Below are positions 1 through 6,424 of a stretch of DNA of 53,309 nucleotides, piece by piece; the first letter of the stretch is position 1; each line of letters begins with the position of its first letter. The stretch covers positions 1 through 53,309 of the forward strand of contig JAGOZU010000011.1 in the NCBI GenBank assembly GCA_018058545.1, written 5' to 3'. The position numbers and the translations under genes are program-made. The DNA comes from Promineifilum sp. Its GTDB lineage: Bacteria > Chloroflexota > Anaerolineae > Promineifilales > Promineifilaceae. Under the pieces are notes generated by a model. It did not search any database and had not been told where the DNA came from. It worked only from the letters and a program-made list of their open reading frames with translations.

Positions 1-1
1 C

Positions 2-430
2 ACCAATGCCGCCGGATTCGCCCAGTTGGGAGAAGCGCTGGTCGGGTCGGGCGTCGAACTGGTCCCGGTTCAACTGCCTTATTTCGAGGGGCCGGAAGCC
101 TGCCTGCACTTGATGTCGATCATCAGTATGGTGGATGACGATCTGGCGGTGATCTATCGGCCGTTGCTGCCCGTGCCGTTCTATCGGTTGCTGGTGGAGC
201 GCGATATTCGGCTGGTCGATGTGGACGACGAGGAGTTCGTGACGATGGGCACGAACGTGCTGGCCATCGGGCCGCGCAATTGCCTGATGCTGGAGCGCAA
301 CCACATGACGCGGGCCGCGCTGGAGGAGGCGGGTTGCCGGGTGGCAACCTATCGTGGCGACGAGATGTCGCTGAAGACCGAAGGCGGGGCCACCTGCCTG
401 ACGCGGCCGATTTTGCGGAGCCGGGGGTAG
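2..430 (+). CDS. Dimethylargininase/amidinotransferase-like protein (3' part; start lies outside the window)
   Basis: The reading frame is open from the first bases of the window, so the N-terminal half is missing. The visible 142 residues resemble the C-terminal half of the DDAH/arginine deiminase (guanidino-group modifying) superfamily. A His-containing strand (HLMSIISMVDDDLAVIYR) matches the catalytic-His region, and the segment GGATCLTRPILR near the C-terminus matches the Gly-Gly...Cys-x-Thr motif that carries the nucleophilic Cys. The family hydrolyses or transfers guanidino groups of arginine derivatives; the exact substrate cannot be told here. The next gene starts 8 bp downstream, so the two are probably co-transcribed. 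Confidence 0.75.
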   Translation, partial: TNAAGFAQLGEALVGSGVELVPVQLPYFEGPEACLHLMSIISMVDDDLAVIYRPLLPVPFYRLLVERDIRLVDVDDEEFVTMGTNVLAIGPRNCLMLERNHMTRAALEEAGCRVATYRGDEMSLKTEGGATCLTRPILRSRG

Positions 431-438
431 AGGACGAT

Positions 439-1563
439 ATGCCACGAATCGAGGAACTGGGAATTTATGAAGGAACGCTTCCCAAAGGGGCGCGTAACGC
501 CATCAGCGACGTTCCGGGCGTGCTGGTGGGTCATTTCACCCTGAACACGGGCGAAGGCGTGGCCGATCCCCATTGGCGGCCGGGTAACGGCCCTTTCCGC
601 ACCGGCGTGACGATCATCCTGCCCCACGACGGCAATCTGTACGAGGAGAAGGTCTGCGCGACGGTGCATACCATCAACGGCTTCGGCAAGCCGACCGGGT
701 TCGAGCAGGTGCGCGAGCTGGGCACGCTGGAGACGCCCATCGCCCTGACGGGGACGATGAACGTGCCGCGCGTGGCCGACGCTCTGATGACCATCGCCGC
801 TGAAGGCTCTCCCCATATCGGGGTGGGCTTTCCCGAACGGGGTTGGCCGGGCTACGCCAGCGTCAACCCGCTGGTGGCGGAGACGAGCGACGGCTATCTT
901 AGCGATCTGCAGGCACGGCCGATCGGGTTGGAGCAGGTTCGGGCCGCGCTGGCCGCGGCCTCGGCCGACGTGACCGAAGGGGCGGTGGGAGCCGGTGCGG
1001 GCACGAGTTGTTACGGCTGGAAAGGGGGCATCGGCACCGCCTCGCGCGTCTTGCCGGAGCGAGCCGGCAGCTACACGATTGGGGCGCTGGTGCAGACGAA
1101 CTTTGGCCGGCCGGAAGAACTGATGATCTGTGGCGTGCCCGTGGGGAAGCACCTGCGGCCGCCGGAAGCCCAACAAGCCGACCTGGGTGGTTCGATCATG
1201 ATCATCCTGGCGACCGACGCGCCACTGGACGCGCGCGGGCTGGGGCGGTTGTGCCGGCGGGCGACGTTTGGGCTGGCGCGAACGGGCAGCAATTGCCACG
1301 GCGGAAGCGGTGATTTCGTCATCGCCTTCAGCACCGCGAACCGTATTCTCGATCGGCCGGACCCGTTGGTCGCCTCGCGGTCGGTCATCGACGAGCAGCC
1401 GCTCATGAGTTACTTCTCGACGGCGGTTATCGAGAGCGTGGAAGAGGCGATCTACAACAGCCTGCTGATGGCGCGGACGGTGGTGGGGCGTAATGGGCAT
1501 GTCCGCCATGGCCTGCCGGCGGAGGAAGTGGCGCGCATCGTCCGGCAACATCGGCCGCGCTAA
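439..1563 (+). CDS. P1 family peptidase (DmpA-type L-aminopeptidase/D-esterase)
   Basis: A 374-aa protein of the DmpA/BapA family (MEROPS P1, Ntn-hydrolase-like). These proteins are made as a proenzyme that cleaves itself before the catalytic Ser. The segment LGGSIMIILATDAPL places the cleavage at about Gly251/Ser252, close to Gly249/Ser250 of DmpA. Other conserved blocks are GAGAGTSCYGWKGGIGTASR (about 184-203) and RTGSNCHGGSGDFVIAFST (about 281-299). The ATG at 439 is chosen because GAGG lies just upstream and the product begins as the family does; the open frame continues upstream inside the previous gene but without family similarity. Family members release N-terminal residues from peptides, often D- or beta-amino acids; the substrate here is unknown. 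Confidence 0.9.
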   Translation: MPRIEELGIYEGTLPKGARNAISDVPGVLVGHFTLNTGEGVADPHWRPGNGPFRTGVTIILPHDGNLYEEKVCATVHTINGFGKPTGFEQVRELGTLETPIALTGTMNVPRVADALMTIAAEGSPHIGVGFPERGWPGYASVNPLVAETSDGYLSDLQARPIGLEQVRAALAAASADVTEGAVGAGAGTSCYGWKGGIGTASRVLPERAGSYTIGALVQTNFGRPEELMICGVPVGKHLRPPEAQQADLGGSIMIILATDAPLDARGLGRLCRRATFGLARTGSNCHGGSGDFVIAFSTANRILDRPDPLVASRSVIDEQPLMSYFSTAVIESVEEAIYNSLLMARTVVGRNGHVRHGLPAEEVARIVRQHRPR

Positions 1564-1582
1564 TTGAAGCCCGCCATTCTAA

Positions 1583-1611
1583 CTGATTTCATATATTGTT
1601 TGTCGTAAAAT
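1583..1611 (+). promoter_or_regulatory. panD promoter, leaderless type
   Basis: CTGATT (1583-1588), a 17-bp spacer and TAAAAT (1606-1611). The predicted +1 is about 1618, one base before the panD ATG at 1619, so the transcript would be leaderless. No Shine-Dalgarno is present before the ATG. The -35 is weak, the -10 good. Confidence 0.5.
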
Positions 1612-1618
1612 AATCATC

Positions 1619-1960
1619 ATGAGATTAGTCATGCGTTCCAAGATTCACAAGGCGACGGTCAGACAGGCCGACGTCAACTATATCGGCAGCATCACGATCG
1701 ATGAAGATCTGATGGATCGCGTCGGTCTGTGGCATTATGAAAAGGTGCTTGTTGTCAGCAACACTAGCGGCGCGAGACTGGAAACCTACGCCATCCCCGG
1801 CGAACGCGGGACGGGTGTCATCAACATGAACGGCTCGGCCGCGCATCTGATCAAGGCGGGCGAGGAAATCATCATCATCGGCTTCGAACTGACGGGAGTG
1901 CCGGTTAAGCCCCAGCAGATTTTGGTGGACAAAGACAACCGGTACGTACGCGATCTATAG
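1619..1960 (+). CDS. panD: Aspartate 1-decarboxylase
   Basis: Converts L-aspartate to beta-alanine for pantothenate and CoA synthesis. The 113-aa length fits the family. The proenzyme cleaves between Gly23 and Ser24 (YIGSITID) to form the catalytic pyruvoyl group. The N-terminus MRLVMRSKIHKATV matches the usual start, and the segment ETYAIPGERGTGVINMNGSAA carries the conserved Tyr and the GERGTG loop. ATG 1619 is preferred over the Met at 1631 because of the family N-terminus and because a -10 sits 7 nt upstream. The gene appears to be a single transcription unit ending at the terminator near 2029. Confidence 0.95.
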   Translation: MRLVMRSKIHKATVRQADVNYIGSITIDEDLMDRVGLWHYEKVLVVSNTSGARLETYAIPGERGTGVINMNGSAAHLIKAGEEIIIIGFELTGVPVKPQQILVDKDNRYVRDL

Positions 1961-2028
1961 GAACAATGACGGGGCGGGTTTCATCGACGAAGGCCAGCCT
2001 CTGTTAAAACGATTCGGACGATTTTGAG

Positions 2029-2062
2029 AAGCCGGGCCATGCGAAAGAGGCCCGGCTTTTTT
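2029..2062 (+). terminator. Rho-independent terminator after panD
   Basis: Perfect 10-bp GC-rich stem, AAGCCGGGCC (2029-2038) with GGCCCGGCTT (2049-2058), and a 10-nt loop, running into a T tract (2057-2062). It separates panD from the flavodoxin promoter. Confidence 0.85.
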
Positions 2063-2083
2063 CATTGGTTCATTTTCAAGTTG

Positions 2084-2125
2084 TTGACCTGGATCAATTT
2101 CAACGGCGGCTATTACCGCTATGAT
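2084..2125 (+). promoter_or_regulatory. FNR/DNR-type box and -10 of the flavodoxin promoter
   Basis: TTGACCTGGATCAA (2084-2097) matches the CRP/FNR-family consensus TTGAT-N4-ATCAA in 9 of 10 half-site bases. A TATGAT -10 lies at 2120-2125. The predicted +1 is about 2132, so the box is centred at -41.5, the class II activator position. The box-to--10 distance (36 nt) is the same as at the RIC promoter at 49720. The regulator gene itself is not in the window. Confidence 0.6.
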
Positions 2126-2175
2126 GAAAGCATGTTTGAAGCGCCGTTCCGAAGGGACGTGCAAGCGAGGTTACC

Positions 2176-2709
2176 ATGAAAATCGGACTATTTTACGGAT
2201 CCAGCACGGGCAACACCCAGATGGATGCGAACATCATCAAGGAAAGATTTGACGAACACACGCCGGGTTTGGTGGAGATATTCGATATCGCCAAGGTAGA
2301 GGTGGAGGCCATGTTGCCCTACGACGATCTGATCCTCGGCGCTCCAACCTGGAACATCGGCCAGTTGCAGGACGATTGGGATATCAAGTTTGAGCAACTC
2401 GACAGGCTGGACCTGACCGGCAAGCGAGTGGCGATCTATGCCCCGGGCGATCCGGTGGGGTATCCCGATAACTATTGTGACGCGATGGGCATGCTCGGCC
2501 GCAAGGTCGAAGAGCGCGGGGCCGAGCTGGTGGGCTTCACCGATGCCAGCGACTATAACTTCAGCCATTCTCTGGCGGTGGAGGACGGTGTGTTCCTGGG
2601 CCTGCCGCTGGATGACGATAACGAACCGGGCCTGACCGAGGACCGTATCCGCGATTGGGTGGCGCAGTTGGTGGTCGACTTCGGCGTCGATGAACTGGTC
2701 GCGGCCTGA
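2176..2709 (+). CDS. Flavodoxin (long-chain type)
   Basis: FMN electron carrier of 177 aa. The phosphate-binding loop GSSTGNTQ lies at residues 8-15 and the isoalloxazine-flanking Trp segment APTWNIGQLQDDW at about 55-67; the C-terminal half has the DPVGYPDNYCDAMG loop. The length and the extra loop fit long-chain flavodoxins. In anaerobic and iron-limited cells flavodoxin replaces ferredoxin in low-potential electron transfer. The gene stands alone between terminators at 2029 and 2752, with an FNR-type box upstream. That suggests redox or nitric-oxide control, which is an inference. Confidence 0.93.
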   Translation: MKIGLFYGSSTGNTQMDANIIKERFDEHTPGLVEIFDIAKVEVEAMLPYDDLILGAPTWNIGQLQDDWDIKFEQLDRLDLTGKRVAIYAPGDPVGYPDNYCDAMGMLGRKVEERGAELVGFTDASDYNFSHSLAVEDGVFLGLPLDDDNEPGLTEDRIRDWVAQLVVDFGVDELVAA

Positions 2710-2751
2710 CAATTGACATAACGACTCCAAAAACAGAGGATTTTACCGATT

Positions 2752-2797
2752 GGAGCGGATGAGGCGCTTTTTGACTGGCGCCCATCCGCTCCTTTTT
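2752..2797 (+). terminator. Rho-independent terminator after flavodoxin
   Basis: GGAGCGGATG (2752-2761) pairs with CATCCGCTCC (2783-2792). After one bulged A the helix extends by GGCGC/GCGCC. A TTTTT run follows (2793-2797). Confidence 0.88.
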
Positions 2798-2845
2798 GTT
2801 GGCAACTGGCGGCCCGCCCCTGCCGCCCATCCGGCGGCAATGGGC

Positions 2846-2851
2846 TACAAT
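2846..2851 (+). promoter_or_regulatory. -10 of the nitroreductase gene, leaderless type
   Basis: TACAAT at 2846-2851, 8 nt before the ATG at 2860. No Shine-Dalgarno is seen and no good -35 is recognisable at 16-18 bp. The predicted +1 is about 2858. Confidence 0.4.
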
Positions 2852-2859
2852 AGGCCGCC

Positions 2860-3459
2860 ATGCATGAATTTCTGGAACTGATTCACTCGCGTCGCTCCAT
2901 CCGGCGCTATGAGGCGCGGCCCGTCCCGGCGGATCTCGTCGAGCAAATTCTCACCGCCGCCGTCCGGGCGCCGTCGGCCCACAACCGGCAGCCGTGGCGT
3001 TTCGTCGTCGTCGAGGATGGCGTGGTAAAACGGCGACTGGCAATGGCGATGGGCGAGCGGTTGCGAGAGGACCTGGCGGCCGATGGTCTGTCGCCGGAGC
3101 TGATCGAGCGCGATGCTGGTCGCTCCTTCAATCGGATCAGCGGCGCGCCGCTGATCATCTTATTGTGCCTGACGACGGCCGACATGGATGTCTACCCCGA
3201 CGAACGGCGCGCGCGCAACGAAGCCATCATGGCTGCGCAGAGCGTGGCCATGGCCGGACAGAATATGTTGCTCGCTGCTCATGCCCTGGGGTTGGGCGCG
3301 TGCTGGCTGTGCGGCCCGCTGTTTTGCCCGGCCACTGTGCGTCGGGAGCTTGCCCTGCCTGACGATTGGCAACCACAAGGGCTGGTGACGATAGGGTACC
3401 CGGCTGAAACAAAAGAAAAGACGCGCCATCCGTTGGAATCGCGCGTCCTGTATCGCTAG
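2860..3459 (+). CDS. Nitroreductase family protein
   Basis: A 199-aa FMN-dependent nitroreductase-fold protein. The N-terminal IHSRRSIRRYEARPVP block and VRAPSAHNRQPWRFVVVE (about residues 36-53) are the conserved FMN-binding segments; LGLGACWLCGPLFCP (about 142-156) is the central motif, and the C-terminal LVTIGYPAE is typical. The family reduces nitro compounds, quinones or flavins with NAD(P)H. Similar proteins sit near F420 or BluB-like enzymes, so the substrate is not assigned. The gene converges with RNase J 21 bp away; no strong terminator is seen between them. Confidence 0.88.
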   Translation: MHEFLELIHSRRSIRRYEARPVPADLVEQILTAAVRAPSAHNRQPWRFVVVEDGVVKRRLAMAMGERLREDLAADGLSPELIERDAGRSFNRISGAPLIILLCLTTADMDVYPDERRARNEAIMAAQSVAMAGQNMLLAAHALGLGACWLCGPLFCPATVRRELALPDDWQPQGLVTIGYPAETKEKTRHPLESRVLYR

Positions 3460-3480
3460 TCTCGAAGACTTGCGGACGAT

Positions 3481-5127
3481 CTAGAAGACGATTGCCTCGA
3501 TGACCGGTCGCTTGCGCGTCTCGTCATAGAGGTATTTGTTGAGCGCCGACTCGATCTGGCCGTCGGTGATCTCGCGCCCGGCGTTGTGGGCTTCGCGAAC
3601 GGCGCGAGCGATGACCTCTTCCGCGCCCTGCAGCAGTTCCTCGGCTTCCTTCTCGTTGACGAAGCCGCGCGTAGTCAGCCGCGGCCGTCCCTGCAACTCG
3701 CCCTGGCCGTTGGTGCGGGCGACGGCGAAGAAGTAGCCCGCCTGGGCCAGCCGGTCGCGGTCGCGCACCTCCGCCCAGCCGATGTCGCCCACGCCCGCGC
3801 CGTCGACGAAGACGTAGCCGCCCGGCAGCCGGTCGCGCACAGTCATGGAGTAGGGCGTCAGGTCGATGGGCGTGCCGTTTTCCACGATAGCGATGCGCTC
3901 CTGGGGGATGCCCAGCTTCTCGGCCATCTCGGCATGAAGCTTCAGATGTCGCAGTTCGCCGTGGACGGGGATGAGGAACAGCGGTCGTATCAGATTAATC
4001 AGCAGTTTCATCTCCTCCCGACTGGCATGGCCGGAGACGTGGACCTTGGCGACGCGGTCGTATAGAACCGTTGCCCCGCGGCGATAGAGCTGGTTGATGG
4101 TGCGATAGACCAATTCTTCGTTGCCGGGGATGGGGTGGGCGGAGAAGACGACCGTATCGCCCGGCTCGATGCTGAGCTGGTTGTGCCGCCCGCGCGCCAG
4201 ACGGCCGAGCACGGCCGAAGGCTCGCCCTGGGAGCCGGTGACCATGATGACCACCTGGCTGGGCGGCATCTTCACCGCCTGCCCCAGATCGACGATGAGA
4301 TCGTCGGGCAGCTCCAGATAGCCCAGGTTGCGGGCGATCTTGATGGCGTCGCGCATCGAGCGGCCGGCGATGGCCATCTTGCGATTGGATTTGAGCGCTG
4401 CCGCGGCCGCGATCTGCACGCGCGAGATAAGCGAGGCGAAGGTGGCTATGATGATTCGTCCTTGCGCGTTGCGAAACACCTCTTCGAATCCTTCCAGCAA
4501 CTCCATTTCCGACTCGGTCCAGCCCGGCCGGTCGGCGTTGGTGCTGTCGGCCAGCAGGGCCAGCACGCCGCGTTGCGAGAACTCGGCCAGCTTGGCGAAG
4601 TCGGGCGGCCAGCTGTCGATGGGCGTATGGTCAAATTTATAGTCGCCGGTGTGGACGATGAGGCCGACCGGCGTGGTGATGCCGAAGCCGACGCAATCGG
4701 GGATGCTGTGGGCCACGTGGAACGGCTCGATCTTGAACGGGCCGATCTCGATGACCTCGCCCGCCCGGAAGGAGACGAGATCTACCTCGTGCAGGTTTTT
4801 GGATTCACGCAGCTTGTTTTCGATCAGGCCCAGCGTGAGCGGCGTGCCGTAGATGGGCGCATGGATATCATCGACCAGATGCGGCAACGCGCCGATATGG
4901 TCTTCGTGTCCGTGGGTGATCAGGATGGCCCGGACTTTGGAACGCCGGTCGCCCTCCATGAGATAGTTATAGTCGGGGATAATGAGATCGACGCCGAGCA
5001 TGTCGTTCTCGGGGAACATGACGCCCGCGTCGACGATGAGGATATCATCCTCATACTCGATCACGGTCATGTTCTTGCCGATCTCGCCCAGGCCCCCGAG
5101 GGGCAGAATACGTAATGCATTTGTCAT
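3481..5127 (-). CDS. rnj: Ribonuclease J
   Basis: A 548-aa metallo-beta-lactamase/beta-CASP ribonuclease acting in mRNA decay and rRNA maturation by endo- and 5'-3' exonucleolytic cleavage. The protein begins MTNALRILPLGGLGEIGKN, the zinc motif THGHEDHIG lies at about residue 70-78, and the beta-CASP part has SGHASREEM and PVHGELRHL. The C-terminal RNase J domain ends KRPVIEAIVF. A Met 13 codons upstream (5166) is also in frame. The start at 5127 is chosen because a consensus promoter (TTGACG-N17-TACAAT, 5138-5166) overlaps those extra codons. The mRNA would then have a 5' leader of only a few nucleotides. Confidence 0.95.
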   Translation of the reverse strand: MTNALRILPLGGLGEIGKNMTVIEYEDDILIVDAGVMFPENDMLGVDLIIPDYNYLMEGDRRSKVRAILITHGHEDHIGALPHLVDDIHAPIYGTPLTLGLIENKLRESKNLHEVDLVSFRAGEVIEIGPFKIEPFHVAHSIPDCVGFGITTPVGLIVHTGDYKFDHTPIDSWPPDFAKLAEFSQRGVLALLADSTNADRPGWTESEMELLEGFEEVFRNAQGRIIIATFASLISRVQIAAAAALKSNRKMAIAGRSMRDAIKIARNLGYLELPDDLIVDLGQAVKMPPSQVVIMVTGSQGEPSAVLGRLARGRHNQLSIEPGDTVVFSAHPIPGNEELVYRTINQLYRRGATVLYDRVAKVHVSGHASREEMKLLINLIRPLFLIPVHGELRHLKLHAEMAEKLGIPQERIAIVENGTPIDLTPYSMTVRDRLPGGYVFVDGAGVGDIGWAEVRDRDRLAQAGYFFAVARTNGQGELQGRPRLTTRGFVNEKEAEELLQGAEEVIARAVREAHNAGREITDGQIESALNKYLYDETRKRPVIEAIVF

Positions 5128-5137
5128 ATGGTTAAAA

Positions 5138-5166
5138 ATTGTAGGAACTTTTGTTATCGCCGTCAA
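5138..5166 (-). promoter_or_regulatory. rnj promoter, near-leaderless type
   Basis: On the minus strand: TTGACG (5161-5166), 17-bp spacer, TACAAT (5138-5143). The predicted +1 is about 5131-5132 and the start codon is at 5127. No Shine-Dalgarno is present. Confidence 0.75.
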
Positions 5167-5194
5167 AGCGGCCGACCTAACCCGGTCCGCGCGC

Positions 5195-6205
5195 CTAGAG
5201 GGCGGTTGATTGCTGGATGAAGACCCATAGCAAGAAGATGAGGAGGACCATCACAACCGTCAGAACCAGCATGAGAGGCCACATCCGGGGAGGACGTATG
5301 GCCGCCGCCACGGCGGGTATGGGGCGGGCAGACACGGGCTGGGCGACGGCGATCGGCGGCGAGACAACCGGTCGCGGCCGGTAGATCGTGTCCATCATCG
5401 TCTCTTCGCCGGCCGGCGGTATTTTCTCGTCCGGCTGGAACTCCGGGCGAGGGCCGTTCTGCACGATGGCGACGGTGATATTGTCCTCGCCACCGCGCTC
5501 GCAGGCCAGCTGAACCAGAGCGTCGGCCGCATCATCGGGCGGCGCGGCAAGCAGGATCGCGGCGATCTCGTTGTCATCGACGTGGCGGGTCAGGCCGTCG
5601 GAGCACAGCAGCAACAGGTCACCCTGCGCCAGATCGATCTCGAACAGGTCGATAGGCGGTCTGCTCTCCGAACCGATGCTGTAGAGGATGACGTTCTTGT
5701 AGGGATAGATGGCGGCCTCGGCCGGAGTCAGGGCGCCCTCTTCCACCAGACGGGCGACAAGGCTCTGGTCGCGTGTCACCTGTACCAGGGAGCCGCCGCG
5801 CAGCAGATAGGCGCGACTGTCGCCTACGTTGCCGATGTAGGCGCGGCCCTCATGGACGACGACGGCCACCATCGTCGTGGCCATTCGGCGGCTGTCGTCG
5901 CGCTCGGCCGCCAGCTTGCGCAAGTCGGTGTTGGCCGCCTGCATCGCTTCGATCAGTCGATGGCCCCTGCCGTCATTGTTGCCCGATTGCAGATAATGGA
6001 ATTGCGCGCGCTCCCCGGCATAGCGGCTGGCGATCTCGCCCGCGTCGGCGCCGCCGACGCCGTCGGCGACGATATAGAGGCTGCCGTGAAGCAGGCGGTC
6101 GTCAGGCGTTTGGGGTTCGTAGACGGTGACGAAGTCTTCGTTGTGGCCTCGCACCAGGCCGGGATCGGTGCGCCAGGCGGCCGTTAGTGGGGCGGTCGCT
6201 TCCAT
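5195..6205 (-). CDS. Membrane-anchored PP2C-type Ser/Thr protein phosphatase
   Basis: A 336-aa PPM/PP2C phosphatase that removes phosphate from Ser/Thr using Mn2+ or Mg2+. Motifs in order: RTDPGLVRGHNEDF (about 13-26), VADGVGGADAGEIAS (about 50-64), GNVGDSRAYLLR (about 126-137), DQSLVARLVEEG, LLLCSDGLTRHV (about 199-210), and GGEDNITVAIV (about 239-249). A Pro-rich linker leads to a single C-terminal membrane helix (MWPLMLVLTVVMVLLIFLLW), so the enzyme faces the cytoplasm as a tail-anchored protein. ATG 6205 is chosen over the Met at 6241 because TATAGT lies 7 nt upstream of it. The cognate kinase is not in the window. Confidence 0.92.
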   Translation of the reverse strand: MEATAPLTAAWRTDPGLVRGHNEDFVTVYEPQTPDDRLLHGSLYIVADGVGGADAGEIASRYAGERAQFHYLQSGNNDGRGHRLIEAMQAANTDLRKLAAERDDSRRMATTMVAVVVHEGRAYIGNVGDSRAYLLRGGSLVQVTRDQSLVARLVEEGALTPAEAAIYPYKNVILYSIGSESRPPIDLFEIDLAQGDLLLLCSDGLTRHVDDNEIAAILLAAPPDDAADALVQLACERGGEDNITVAIVQNGPRPEFQPDEKIPPAGEETMMDTIYRPRPVVSPPIAVAQPVSARPIPAVAAAIRPPRMWPLMLVLTVVMVLLIFLLWVFIQQSTAL

Positions 6206-6212
6206 TGGGAGC

Positions 6213-6241
6213 ACTATAGCGGGATCGATGACGGCAAGCAA
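6213..6241 (-). promoter_or_regulatory. PP2C promoter, leaderless type
   Basis: Minus strand: TTGCTT (6236-6241), 17-bp spacer, TATAGT (6213-6218). The predicted +1 is about 6206 and the ATG is at 6205. No Shine-Dalgarno. Confidence 0.65.
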
Positions 6242-6319
6242 GGCTTTTAACCTGACGATTGCATGACGAAACGGTGAAAACGGGCGAAATGCGTCGGTGA
6301 ACCGGGTTACCCATCACAA

Positions 6320-6349
6320 AGCGCCGCGGCCTGTCGAGGCCGCGGCGCT
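6320..6349 (-). terminator. Strong hairpin downstream of the subtilase gene
   Basis: Perfect 13-bp GC-rich inverted repeat, AGCGCCGCGGCCT with AGGCCGCGGCGCT, and a 4-nt loop (GTCG read on the plus strand). On the minus strand only TTTGT follows, so the T tract is weak. It lies 76 bp past the subtilase stop and just before the upstream region of the PP2C gene. Probably a terminator or a 3'-end stabilising hairpin. Confidence 0.6.
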
Positions 6350-6424
6350 CATGAAAGGAGGAAGAAAATGAGATTCGGGCTTGCTGCCCTCTCTACTGAT
6401 CAGACAGCATGACCGCCTCTTTTC

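Noticed and set aside
280-438. Upstream extension of the DmpA-type peptidase frame
   Set aside because: It overlaps the 3' end of the amidinotransferase-like gene in another frame, has no similarity to the family N-terminus, and the ATG at 439 has a ribosome site.
349-1551. 400-codon minus-strand open frame opposite the DmpA-type peptidase
   Set aside because: Shadow of the high-GC coding strand: His/Arg/Gln-rich composition, no family similarity, no ribosome site. The same applies to the long antisense frames at 4135-5115, 10842-11648, 12472-13413, 26295-28206 and 50610-51653.
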